Assembly (NCBI RefSeq): GCF_002929275.1
Contig: NZ_PJIK01000008.1
Coordinates: 1-64,000 of the forward strand
DNA length: 64,000 nt
Reading direction: 5' to 3'
Origin: Arthrobacter sp. ZGTC131
GTDB taxonomy: Bacteria > Actinomycetota > Actinomycetes > Actinomycetales > Micrococcaceae
Shown: positions 27,791 to 35,370 of the stretch, piece after piece
Layout of the letters: each line of letters begins with the position of its first letter
Numbering within the stretch: position 1 is the first letter of the stretch
Notes under the pieces: model-generated
Database searches by the model: none
What the model saw: the letters and a program-made list of their open reading frames with translations, nothing else
What the model was told of the DNA's origin: nothing
Translations under genes and position numbers: made by a program

Positions 27791-28042
27791 GTGCCCGAGT
27801 CAAAGCCACGTAAGAAGACTGCCCGCGCGGCCGAGCCGGTCTCCGCCCAGGCCTACAAGCCGAATCCCGTCTGGTTTAAGCCGGTCATGTTCGGCCTGAT
27901 GATCATAGGCCTGCTGTGGATCATCACGTTCTACATCAGCGAAGGGCAGCTTCCCGTCCAGGCATGGGAATCATGGAACATCCTGGCCGGTTTCGGCATC
28001 GCCATCATCGGCTTCCTGATGACCACCCGCTGGCGTTCCTGA
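27791..28042 (+). CDS. crgA: Cell division protein CrgA
   Basis: An 83-residue integral membrane protein with a basic cytoplasmic head (PESKPRKKTARAAE) and two helices (WFKPVMFGLMIIGLLWIITF, about 28-47; WNILAGFGIAIIGFLMTTRW, about 63-82), ending at TTRWRS as CrgA proteins do. It helps assemble the divisome, contacting FtsZ, FtsI and FtsQ in relatives. The start is GTG 27791 with AAGGAGGACAT directly ahead; the much longer frame upstream is not coding. It sits 2 kb from the pknB operon, a conserved arrangement. Confidence 0.92.
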   Translation: MPESKPRKKTARAAEPVSAQAYKPNPVWFKPVMFGLMIIGLLWIITFYISEGQLPVQAWESWNILAGFGIAIIGFLMTTRWRS

Positions 28043-28060
28043 CCCGCCACCACCAAAACA

Positions 28061-28651
28061 GTGGAAGGCATCATCATCGGTGACGATGGCCTGGCGCGTC
28101 CGCTGTGGGCGTCGTCGGACCCCCTCATGCGCGAGTACTACGACACCGAGTGGGGCCTGCCCGTCCGGGACGAACAGGGTCTCTACGAGCGCATCAGCCT
28201 AGAGGCATTCCAAGCCGGCCTGTCCTGGGCCACCATCCTGCGCAAGCGTCCGGCCTTCCGTGCTGCCTTCCACGATTTCCATCCGGAGACGGTTGCTGCG
28301 TTCACCGAAGCCGACGTCGAACGGCTCCTGCAGGATCCGGGGATCGTGCGCAACAGGCTCAAGATCCGCGCCGCCATCACCAACGCCCAAGCGACCATCG
28401 CCCTGCGTGCCGAGGGCGGGCTGGTGGACTTCATCTGGCAGTTTCAGCCAGCCTCCACTCCTGAGCCTGTTACCTACGCCGATGTGCCGACGACGTCCCC
28501 GGAGTCCATCGCGCTGTCCAAGGCGCTGAGGAAAAAGGGCTTCGCCTTTGTCGGCCCCACCACGATGTTTGCCCTCATGGAAGCCATCGGCATGGTGGAC
28601 ACCCACCTCGTGGACAGCCATCGCCGCGGCACGTCCGGAGTCTGGCGCTAG
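28061..28651 (+). CDS. tag: DNA-3-methyladenine glycosylase I-like protein (Tag family), zinc ligands altered
   Basis: A 196-residue helix-hairpin-helix glycosylase family protein that would excise 3-methyladenine from alkylated DNA. Family marks are DPLMREYYDTEWGLPVRDEQ, LEAFQAGLSWATILRKRPAF and GFAFVGPTTMFALMEAIGMV. The E. coli enzyme binds zinc with two Cys and two His; here the N-terminal Cys is absent, HDNEW is YDTEW, and the C-terminal Cys is replaced near DTHLVDSHRR, so the zinc site seems lost. GTG 28061 is 18 bases after crgA with a modest ribosome-binding site. Confidence 0.82.
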   Translation: MEGIIIGDDGLARPLWASSDPLMREYYDTEWGLPVRDEQGLYERISLEAFQAGLSWATILRKRPAFRAAFHDFHPETVAAFTEADVERLLQDPGIVRNRLKIRAAITNAQATIALRAEGGLVDFIWQFQPASTPEPVTYADVPTTSPESIALSKALRKKGFAFVGPTTMFALMEAIGMVDTHLVDSHRRGTSGVWR

Positions 28652-28967
28652 CCGTACCGGCTGGTGGCTCCCACCGCGCCCGGCGCGCGAGGCGGCCCTG
28701 TCCAGGCTTCGGCGCCGTCCGGCCCGCGATCAATCCGACCCAAGCGCACATCCACAACGGAGCGCCGTCCACACACGGGCTCCGCCCAACCCGGGCTGCA
28801 ATCCAAACCAGAGCGCCGTCCACATATGTTGGTAAAGATATCCACACTGTGGATAAGCCGCGAGGCCCCCTTCGCCCTCAATGGCGAACCAAGGCCTTCC
28901 CTGCCACCGCCGGGTCGCTGGCGGGTTATTAACAATTGTGGAAAGTCTGTGGATAACGCGGGAATAA
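28652..28967. other. Intergenic region with two perfect DnaA boxes
   Basis: No gene is visible in these 316 bases. TGTGGATAA occurs at 28848-28856 and 28948-28956, each an exact inverse match to the DnaA box TTATCCACA, with a one-mismatch box (ATATCCACA) at 28838-28846. A 14-base direct repeat GAGCGCCGTCCACA is at 28759-28772 and 28811-28824. Confidence 0.7.
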
Positions 28968-29441
28968 CTAGTCCTGTTGGCGGCGCACCGGATGCTGGCT
29001 GGTGATCGACACCCGGTTGAACGCATTCATGGCGATAGCCAACCAGCTGACGGCCGAGTACTGCTCGACGGACAGGTGATCCCGAGCGTAGCCGTCCTCC
29101 AGGGCCCTTTCCCGGGCCTCAGGAAGGTTCGTGATGCTCTCTGCCAGAGCCAGCGCCGCGCGCTCAACTCCGTCGAACAGTGCCGTGTCGCGCCAAGCGG
29201 ACAGTACAGCGATCCGCTGGAGGGACTCGCCGCCCGTCAGAGCATCAGCCACGTGCATGTCCAGGCAATAGGCGCAGCCGTTGATCTGCGAGATGCGGAC
29301 GTTCAGTAGTTCAATGACCTTGGGATCTAGACCCGCCTCCAGGGCAGCTTCCTTGGCCTTCAGCCCCAGGCCGTTCAACGCCCGCCAGGCTGCAGGGTGT
29401 TGCTTGTCCAGGAAGACGTGTTCTGTGACGTGGTTACTCAC
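28968..29441 (-). CDS. AhpD-like carboxymuconolactone decarboxylase family protein
   Basis: A 157-residue helical protein with the redox-active C56-A-Y-C59 and H63 (GCAYCLDMH), the AhpD-type alkylhydroperoxidase core. Such proteins reduce peroxides with thiol donors. NVRISQINGCAYC and LSAWRDTALFDGVERAALAL are typical of the family. GTG 29441 follows AGGAG at 8 bases. It stands alone between two DnaA-box-bearing intergenic stretches. Specific substrate unknown. Confidence 0.87.
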   Translation of the reverse strand: MSNHVTEHVFLDKQHPAAWRALNGLGLKAKEAALEAGLDPKVIELLNVRISQINGCAYCLDMHVADALTGGESLQRIAVLSAWRDTALFDGVERAALALAESITNLPEARERALEDGYARDHLSVEQYSAVSWLAIAMNAFNRVSITSQHPVRRQQD

Positions 29442-30131
29442 GGGCTACTCCTCGCAATATCGGGTCACGGCCTGCGGGGGTCCACGCGGCCGGGAACTTA
29501 GTCCGAGACTACACGCGCGGAGAAGTTATCCACTTAGCAACAGGCAGCTACCCACAAGTTATCCACAGATGGGGATAACCTGTGGGCTAGCCGCGGGGGA
29601 TCGCCGCGATGTAGACACCCAAGGCCGATGCCAGCCTTGAACTACATGCTTGTAAGTTATTAACACTGTGAATAACCCTGTTGAAAATGTGGACAATCGT
29701 CGCCTGCGACCTTGGGTTCACCCGTAGTTCTGTCGGGCATTACCCGCTCGTTATTCCCCGGCAGTCTGGGCGCACGGCTCACGGCCCGTGGTTCAGGGCT
29801 CGCTGCCCGTCGTTTCCGGGATCGTTATCTTCCGGCGCGGCGGGACAGGAATGCCCGAGCAAAGTTGTCCACTTAACCACAACCGCACCACAGCTAGTTA
29901 TCCACATGTGTGGATCCCGCGGGAACGTGAGCTGGCCGAGCCGCCAGTCCGCGCGGAATTTGGGACTCCACTGGTTGAACTACAGCAGTGTAAGTTACCA
30001 ACAGTGTGGATAACCCCTGTGGAAAACAGGGTTTAACCCACAAACCCCGCCTCAGACGAAGCGGGGTCTACGCGGGACTGCGGAGCAAGTAGGCGGGGAT
30101 TGAGATGCGCGTGTGGAGCGAGCGGCCGCGG
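29442..30131. other. Gene-free stretch with a DnaA-box cluster
   Basis: No gene is visible in 690 bases. Exact DnaA boxes are at 29559-29567 and 29898-29906 (TTATCCACA) and 30005-30013 (TGTGGATAA). One-mismatch boxes are at 29526 (TTATCCACT), 29570 (TGGGGATAA), 29667 (TGTGAATAA), 29688 (TGTGGACAA) and 30018 (TGTGGAAAA). With the boxes before the AhpD gene, this makes 5 exact and 6 near matches within 1.2 kb, roughly 15 kb from dnaA. It resembles the DnaA-titrating or DnaA-modulating clusters known in other bacteria (inference). Confidence 0.7.
29637..30026. repeat. Two copies of a ~50-base imperfect direct repeat
   Basis: Copies at 29637-29686 and 29975-30025 share TTGAACTACA, then a 4-base gap, TGTAAGTTA, a 2-base gap, AACA, and a TGTG.ATAACCC DnaA-like box followed by TG..GAAAA. 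ACTACA-N4-TGTAAGT is itself close to an inverted repeat, so a second protein may bind next to DnaA. Confidence 0.6.
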
Positions 30132-31013
30132 TCAGCCCGCCATGACGCGGTACCAGGTGGCCGCCATCAGCAGCGCCCCAACCAGGGCCAGCCCAGCTGC
30201 CTGCATGAGGTTTCGGCGGGGTCCACGCGGGGCGTAGGCGATCGCGGCTGCACAGAGACCGCCCGTGATTAGACCGCCTAGGTGGGCCTGCCAGGCTATC
30301 TGCGGGACCACGAAGCCGATGACTCCGTTGATGGCAATGAGCACCCAGAGTTGTCTGGTGTCACCGCCGCGGTGGCGCTGCACCACGAGCATGGCGCCGA
30401 ACAGCCCGAAGATGGCTCCCGAGGCGCCGACGACGCCGGTGAGCGGCTGGCCAGGCACGTAGCCCGGTGTCAGCAGGAGGTAACCGACAGAGCCGCCGAT
30501 CGCCGACAGGACATACACGGCAAGGAAGCGAATGCGTCCGAGGAGCGGTTCCAAGGCCTGGCCGAACATCCACAGCATGTACATGTTGAGCGCGATGTGC
30601 AGGATGAAGCCCTGTGAATGGAGAAAGGCCGATGTCAGCATGCGCCAGGGTTCGAACACCCCGTACTCCGGGGTGGCATAGACGGTGGCGAAGGCAAGGT
30701 TCTGGTAGACCTCATCACCGGGTATGAGCCATTGCAGCACATACAGCACGGCGCACAGCGCGATAATCGCGTACGTCACCAGAGGTTTATCGGACGCAAC
30801 GGCGCCACCGTAGACGGTCCTGACCGCCGGCGTCGTACGTTTTGATTCGTTGACACAGTCAACGCACTGGAATCCGACGGCGGCCGCCCGCTGGCACTCG
30901 GGGCATGCCGGGCGCCCGCAGCGCTGGCAGCTCACATAGGAGGGCCGGTCCGGGTGCCGTGGGCACACGGGTATCTGTGCGGACGGCTCAGCCGCCGGTA
31001 TCCCATAGCTCAT
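30132..31013 (-). CDS. Rhomboid-family intramembrane serine protease with zinc-ribbon head
   Basis: A 293-residue protease. The first 55 residues are a Cys/His-rich, B-box-like zinc-binding segment (C17, H20, C29, C32, C37, C40, C50, C53), common in actinobacterial rhomboids. The membrane domain has six or more helices with the catalytic Ser198 in GASGAIFG and His244 in QAHLGG, plus the HIALNMYMLWMFG helix. It cleaves membrane protein substrates within the bilayer. ATG 31013 lies 7 bases after the cyclophilin stop, so the two are probably co-transcribed; the 84-codon frame before it is a shadow of that gene. Confidence 0.9.
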   Translation of the reverse strand: MSYGIPAAEPSAQIPVCPRHPDRPSYVSCQRCGRPACPECQRAAAVGFQCVDCVNESKRTTPAVRTVYGGAVASDKPLVTYAIIALCAVLYVLQWLIPGDEVYQNLAFATVYATPEYGVFEPWRMLTSAFLHSQGFILHIALNMYMLWMFGQALEPLLGRIRFLAVYVLSAIGGSVGYLLLTPGYVPGQPLTGVVGASGAIFGLFGAMLVVQRHRGGDTRQLWVLIAINGVIGFVVPQIAWQAHLGGLITGGLCAAAIAYAPRGPRRNLMQAAGLALVGALLMAATWYRVMAG

Positions 31014-31020
31014 GGTGTGG

Positions 31021-31566
31021 CTAGAGCTGCTCGACGTCGATGCTGTTGATCTTGACGTCCTCAACCGGACGATCGCCCATTCCGGTGCGGACGCTCTCGA
31101 TGGCGTCAACAACCTTCTTGGAGTCCTCATCAGCAACTTCACCGAAGATGCTGTGCTTGCCCTGCAGCCAGTCGGTGGGGATGGTGGTGATGAAGAACTG
31201 CGAACCGTTTGTTCCCTTGCCCATCTGGATGCCAGCATTCGCCATGGCCAGCTTGTACGGGGCATTGAAGGTCAGCTCCGGGTGGATTTCGTCGTCGAAC
31301 TTGTAGCCCGGTCCGCCGACGCCGCGGCCCAGGGGATCGCCCGCCTGGATCATGAAGTCCTTGATAATGCGGTGGAAGATGGTGCCGTCGTACAGCGGCG
31401 TACCCGTCTTGTCTTCGCCGGTTTCCGGGTGAGTCCAAGGCTGCTCGCCCGTGGCCAGTCCAATGAAGTTCTTAACGGTCTTGGGCGCGTGGTTGCCGAA
31501 GAGGTTCACGACGATGTCGCCGAGGCTTGTGTGGATGGTTGCTTTTGCAGTTGCTGTGGCAGTCAT
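31021..31566 (-). CDS. ppiA: Peptidyl-prolyl cis-trans isomerase, cyclophilin type
   Basis: A 181-residue cytoplasmic cyclophilin. Core motifs are present: FGNHAPKTVKNFIGLATG, YDGTIFHRIIKDFMIQAGDP, GKGTNGSQFFITTIPTDWL and HSIFGEVADE, including the catalytic Arg in FHRII and the Phe/Gln pair in GSQFF. No signal peptide is seen. ATG 31566 gives the usual N-terminus; the 35 codons before it are not coding. It helps fold proteins and is typically near gyrA in actinobacteria. Confidence 0.93.
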   Translation of the reverse strand: MTATATAKATIHTSLGDIVVNLFGNHAPKTVKNFIGLATGEQPWTHPETGEDKTGTPLYDGTIFHRIIKDFMIQAGDPLGRGVGGPGYKFDDEIHPELTFNAPYKLAMANAGIQMGKGTNGSQFFITTIPTDWLQGKHSIFGEVADEDSKKVVDAIESVRTGMGDRPVEDVKINSIDVEQL

Positions 31567-31721
31567 ACGGCCATTCTTCCACGGCGGGTCAACGCGGAAG
31601 GGGCTGGCAGGGCAGTTCCGCGTTGGGTGAAATCGGCCTTGAATCCGCCGGAACGATAGCAGCCCGGGCAATCATCAACGTAGGCTAGCGACAGAGCCGT
31701 CACATTAATCGGGAGGTAGTT

Positions 31722-32663
31722 GTGAAGAAATCGGATCGTATTGCCCGCGAACTGGAGTTGTCGGTCAGTTCAGCGGTAGAGACCGCAAAAGACAAGGTAG
31801 AGGCTGCAGTCGATTGGGCTGTGCCCCGCCTGCAGCACGGCATTGACACCGCTTCCCCCAAGATCCAGGAAGGGCTCAAATCGGCAGCCCACAACCTGGC
31901 GGACGGCGTTGCAACGGTGACACCCCGTCTCCAGGATGGACTGGCGCAGCTGGCACCCAAGATCCACGACGTCGTCGAGGGCACCCCGCCGCGGCTGCAC
32001 GAGGCCTTGGACAAGGCAACTCCCGTCCTTGCCCAAGCCCGCGACCGCGTGGTGGTGGAATACCTTCCCCGCCTCTCGGACCAGATCGGGACCGCCTCCG
32101 AGGTGGTGCACCGCACGCTGGAGGGCACTCCTGCCCGCGTTGACGCCGTGGCCCAGAGGCTCGGCGACGCCGGCATCATCCACGCCTTGCAGGAACAGGC
32201 GCAGGCGGCCGGTGGCCACTGGAAGTCAGCAGCCTCCGAAGCCAGCAGGGCCGTGACCGGCAAGGCGCTGGTAGAACCGGAGAAGCCCAAGAAGCGCGGG
32301 CTCCTGATCGTCGGTGTAATCGCCGCGGCGGTGGCCGCCGGCGTAGCGGCCTGGAAAGCTTCCAAGCCTGTGGAAGATCCCTGGAAAACTCCGGCACCCG
32401 TCACCCCGGCGCCGTCAACGCAGGCTGCGTCGGCTTCGGTTGCATCCGCGCCGGCAGCTGAAACGCCGGCCCCGGTTCCGGCAGCAACCACGTCGACTTC
32501 ATTGGAAGAGTTGGCCTCCTTGGAGGAGGACAAAGCTGAAGGCTTCGACAAGGCAAAGCACGTAGCTGAGGACGCGGATTCCGACGCCGTTGCCACCGAC
32601 GCGAAGAGCGCAGGTCAGAACATCGCGTCCAACACTGAGATCGGTGCCGACAAGAAGGCTTAG
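31722..32663 (+). CDS. Helical-repeat single-pass membrane protein, unknown function
   Basis: A 313-residue protein I cannot name. Residues 10-135 are amphipathic helix with recurring short blocks: VPRLQHGID, SPKIQEGLK, TPRLQDGLA, APKIHDVVEG, TPPRLHEALD, which recalls apolipoprotein or stress-related helical repeats. A basic patch (EKPKKR) precedes one membrane helix (about 192-210, GLLIVGVIAAAVAAGVAAW), then an Ala/Pro/Thr-rich and acidic tail. GTG 31722 is preceded by GGGAGG. Homologues are conserved hypotheticals of Micrococcaceae. A membrane-surface or envelope role is inference. Confidence 0.8.
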   Translation: MKKSDRIARELELSVSSAVETAKDKVEAAVDWAVPRLQHGIDTASPKIQEGLKSAAHNLADGVATVTPRLQDGLAQLAPKIHDVVEGTPPRLHEALDKATPVLAQARDRVVVEYLPRLSDQIGTASEVVHRTLEGTPARVDAVAQRLGDAGIIHALQEQAQAAGGHWKSAASEASRAVTGKALVEPEKPKKRGLLIVGVIAAAVAAGVAAWKASKPVEDPWKTPAPVTPAPSTQAASASVASAPAAETPAPVPAATTSTSLEELASLEEDKAEGFDKAKHVAEDADSDAVATDAKSAGQNIASNTEIGADKKA

Positions 32664-32687
32664 TCAAGCGCCCGTAGGGCAGTAACC

Positions 32688-32719
32688 GGAGGGGTCCCGC
32701 CTGGTGGCGGGGCCCCTCC
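32688..32719 (+). terminator. GC-rich terminator hairpin
   Basis: GGAGGGGTCCCGCC (32688-32701) and GGCGGGGCCCCTCC (32706-32719) pair over 14 bases with a single T-G wobble around a TGGT loop, 24 bases after the preceding stop. There is no T-run, as is common in high-GC actinobacteria. Confidence 0.7.
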
Positions 32720-32818
32720 TGCCATATCACCGCGGAGCCAGTCGCGAACTCTGGCCGCAATAGACAGCAACGTTGCCGGAACCGGCCGGGGCGAAAAACT
32801 ATCGGTGCTAAATTTGAG

Positions 32819-33697
32819 GTGATGTCACCCGATAGATCTTCAGAGGACTCCCCGCGAGACGCTCCGCATCCGCCGGGCGTATCCATCGTCATACCGGCAT
32901 ACAACGAGGAAAGCGTCATCCGGCAGTGCCTCATCGCCGCGGTGTACCAGTCCGTGCCCGCCCACGAGATCATCGTGGTGGACAACATGTCCAAGGACCG
33001 CACGGCCGCTATCGTGCTGCAGATGCAGCAGGAGTACCCGGAGAGCCCCATCATCCTGCTGAGCCAGGACACGAGCCAGGGTCTCATCCCCACACGCAAC
33101 TTTGGCCTCAACCACGCCACCGGTGAAATCCTCGGCCGCATCGACGCGGACTCCGTGGTGGAGCCCGACTGGGTGGAGCAGGTGCAGAAGGCGTTTGCGG
33201 ACCCGTCCACACAGGCCGCCACCGGGCCGGTGGTCTACTACGACATGCCCATGCGCCGTTTCGGTCTCAAGGCCGACGACAAGATGCGCCAGCTGATGCT
33301 GAAACTGGCCAAGCACCAGTATCACTTCCTGTTCGGCTCGAACATGGCGCTTCGGCGTTCTGCCTGGGAGACCATCCGGGACGAGACCTGCCGTGATGAG
33401 AAGGACGAGATGCACGAGGACATCGATCTGTCCCTGCATCTGGCCGACCACGACCTCAAGGTCCAGTACTGGCCGCAGATGGTCTCCGGCATGTCGGCCC
33501 GCCGGCTCGAAGACTCGCCGCGGGACTACCGCTATTACGTAACCCGCTTTGACCGTACGTACAAGGCCCATAATGTGAAGAAAATGGCACTGAAGGCACC
33601 CATGGTGGTGTTCTTCTCGGTCTACTTCCCGGCCAAGTTGCTGCGCGCCATCCACACCGTGAACACCAGCCAGCCCGCCCGCCGCGGCGGGCAGTAG
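32819..33697 (+). CDS. Family 2 glycosyltransferase
   Basis: A 292-residue GT-A fold enzyme: VSIVIPAYNEESVIRQCL at the nucleotide-sugar site, EIIVVDNMSKDRT, the DXD-type IDADSVVEPDWV, and acceptor-side RETCRDEKDEMHEDIDLSL-like acidic residues (EDIDLSL near 202). A C-terminal hydrophobic stretch (APMVVFFSVYFPAKLL) may associate with the membrane. It transfers a sugar to a lipid or polysaccharide acceptor that cannot be identified. GTG 32819 and ATG 32822 are both possible starts; the Shine-Dalgarno-like TGAGG is very close to them. It stands alone. Confidence 0.88.
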   Translation: MMSPDRSSEDSPRDAPHPPGVSIVIPAYNEESVIRQCLIAAVYQSVPAHEIIVVDNMSKDRTAAIVLQMQQEYPESPIILLSQDTSQGLIPTRNFGLNHATGEILGRIDADSVVEPDWVEQVQKAFADPSTQAATGPVVYYDMPMRRFGLKADDKMRQLMLKLAKHQYHFLFGSNMALRRSAWETIRDETCRDEKDEMHEDIDLSLHLADHDLKVQYWPQMVSGMSARRLEDSPRDYRYYVTRFDRTYKAHNVKKMALKAPMVVFFSVYFPAKLLRAIHTVNTSQPARRGGQ

Positions 33698-33759
33698 CCG
33701 CAACCACGGTCTGAGCCGGCCCGCTTCGGAAAGCTTCAGGCCGCGCCCGCAAGCAGGAA

Positions 33760-34683
33760 TCAGTCGGTGCCCAGCTCCGCCAGCGGGCGCTCCGCCGGGG
33801 GCCTGCCGCGCCCCGCCTTGCCGTTCCGCTGGCCCAGCACGACGACGGCGAGCCCCACCAGGATCAGCGCGAGTCCGCCGTACGTACCGGCCGGCAGCGT
33901 CTCATGCAGGAAGAACGCCGCAAGCAGGGCCGCCCCGGGGATCTCGAGCAGGATGATCATGGAGACGAGCAGGGGGCTCATGGTGGCCAGCAAATGGTTG
34001 AACGCGGTGTGCCCCACCAACTGGGCACAGACGGTGATCGCGATGATCCCCAGCCAGCCGCCGGCGTCGAACCCCACCAGCGGCTGGCCGGCGAAGAGCG
34101 CCAGCACCGCCACCAGCGCCGCGCACATCCCGTAGCAGAGCGCGGTGTAGGTTCCCGTGGTCATGCTCTGGCGGGCCTTCCCGCCGGCCAGCGTGTAGAT
34201 CCCGGCCAGGAGGCCGCCGGCCATCGCCAGCAGGTCGCCCAGCAGCGCCTCGGGTGAGGCGCCCATGTCGAAGCCGGTGATGGCCACGACGCCGCCGAAG
34301 GCTATCCCGAGCCCCACCAGGACCTGCCAGCGATGCCTGACGCCGCGCACGAGCTGTATGACGGCAATCCACGCTGACTGCAGGCAGACCAGCGCAGTGG
34401 CAGCAGCCACCGAGGTCAGCTGGAGGGAGGTGATGAAGCAGGCGAAGTGGAGGGCCAGCGCCACCGCCGCAATGAGCGACCAGCGGAATTCCCTGCCTGT
34501 GATGCGGCCGAACTGCGCGGGCTCCCTGATCAGCGTGGGAGAGGCCATGACGGCGGCGCCGATCGCGTTGCGCCAAAAGGCGATGGCGAGGGCGCTCACC
34601 GTGGTTGCACCGAGCGTAGCGGCGATGAGCGGTCCCGACGACGCGACGCCAAGGACACCCAGGGCTGCAAGGAAAAAGTTCAC
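33760..34683 (-). CDS. EamA/DMT-family transporter
   Basis: A 307-residue protein with ten membrane helices in two EamA repeats (FLAALGVLGVASSGPLIAA at the start; the second repeat begins at LLAMAGGLLAGIYTLAGGKA). LEIPGAALLAAFFLHETLP is the conserved late motif. The family exports amino acids or other metabolites. GTG 34683 is preferred: further upstream the frame runs into tRNA-Ala. Substrate unknown. Last residues are basic and hydrophilic. Confidence 0.88.
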   Translation of the reverse strand: MNFFLAALGVLGVASSGPLIAATLGATTVSALAIAFWRNAIGAAVMASPTLIREPAQFGRITGREFRWSLIAAVALALHFACFITSLQLTSVAAATALVCLQSAWIAVIQLVRGVRHRWQVLVGLGIAFGGVVAITGFDMGASPEALLGDLLAMAGGLLAGIYTLAGGKARQSMTTGTYTALCYGMCAALVAVLALFAGQPLVGFDAGGWLGIIAITVCAQLVGHTAFNHLLATMSPLLVSMIILLEIPGAALLAAFFLHETLPAGTYGGLALILVGLAVVVLGQRNGKAGRGRPPAERPLAELGTD

Positions 34684-34830
34684 GCTTCCACAGTAGTGGG
34701 CCGCGGCCGCTGACTGAGCTGGCCGGGAGTCCGCTTGTGCGTCCGGCCGGCCAAGTGCCGAGAGCCGCGGGCGGAGGGGGCGGCTGAGGGCGGAGGGCGG
34801 CGGCTCAGGGCTGCGCAATCCCGCTAAAGC

Positions 34831-34861
34831 AAAAGTCCCGGCCATTCCTGGCCGGGACTTT
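34831..34861 (-). terminator. Rho-independent terminator of tRNA-Ala
   Basis: AAAGTCCCGGCCA (34832-34844) pairs perfectly with TGGCCGGGACTTT (34849-34861) around a TTCC loop. The minus strand continues into TTTT. It lies 4 bases behind the tRNA 3' end. Confidence 0.88.
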
Positions 34862-34865
34862 CCTA

Positions 34866-34941
34866 TGGTGGAGGCACGGGGACTCGAACCCCGAACCCCC
34901 TGCTTGCAAAGCAGGTGCGCTACCAATTGCGCCATGCCCCC
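34866..34941 (-). tRNA. tRNA-Ala (TGC)
   Basis: The minus strand folds as a standard 76-base tRNA: acceptor GGGGGCA/TGCCTCC with one G-T pair, D-arm GCGCAATTGGTAGCGC, anticodon arm CTGCTTTGCAAGCAG with anticodon TGC, TPsiC GGGGTTCGAGTCCCC, discriminator A and an encoded CCA end. Near tRNA-Ile beside gyrA, as in many actinobacteria. Confidence 0.96.
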
Positions 34942-35013
34942 ATAAGAAGCAACCCGTCAATCATACCCTAGTTCCGGAGGCCGTCTGACCAGCTTCCGTA
35001 CCGGGGATCCGGA

Positions 35014-35130
35014 CTATTCAACCGTATCGGTTGACTTACTCCAGACCGTTTTCCGGGCTTCGGATGCCTGCACCTTCTTGTAGAGCAGAACGCCTGCGAC
35101 CGCAGCTGCAATAGCCAGCAACTTCTTCAC
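35014..35130 (-). CDS. DLW-39-like mini membrane protein
   Basis: A 38-codon gene on the minus strand between the two tRNAs: it begins VKKLLAIAAAVAGVLLYKK and ends in a polar tail with a Trp (RKTVWSKST). This is the pattern of the DLW-39 family of tiny single-helix proteins that lie near gyrA in actinobacteria; the DLW residues themselves are replaced by TVW. GTG 35130 is taken; another GTG two codons earlier (35136) is equally possible. Function unknown. Confidence 0.65.
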   Translation of the reverse strand: MKKLLAIAAAVAGVLLYKKVQASEARKTVWSKSTDTVE

Positions 35131-35197
35131 ACGCACCCCGTTCCGGCCAGATTCATTCGAATCTCACCTCAACTACTTGAAACCTGTGCAGGTTCCG

Positions 35198-35271
35198 TGG
35201 GCGTACCAGGACTTGAACCTGGGACCTCTTCGTTATCAGCGAAGCGCTCTAACCGCCTGAGCTATACGCCC
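35198..35271 (-). tRNA. tRNA-Ile (GAT)
   Basis: The minus strand gives a 74-base tRNA: acceptor GGGCGTA/TACGCCC, D-arm GCTCAGGCGGTTAGAGC, anticodon arm TTCGCTGATAACGAA with anticodon GAT, TPsiC CCAGGTTCAAGTCCTGG, discriminator A. CCA is not encoded. Confidence 0.96.
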
Positions 35272-35370
35272 CGATGCCTCATCGGGCCGAGACATGACTT
35301 TACAGCACATCCCGGCCCGATCTCAAATCGAGGCATTCCAGCGGAGTTTTTCCGCGGAATCTCGGGCTTT

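Noticed and set aside
33677-33692. Perfect 16-base GC palindrome at the end of the GT2 gene, as a terminator
   Set aside because: It lies inside the coding sequence (Ala-Arg-Arg-Gly codons) with no T-run; GC-rich codons explain it.
34684-34935. N-terminal extension of the EamA transporter
   Set aside because: The extension would translate tRNA-Ala; the start at 34683 gives a normal first membrane helix.
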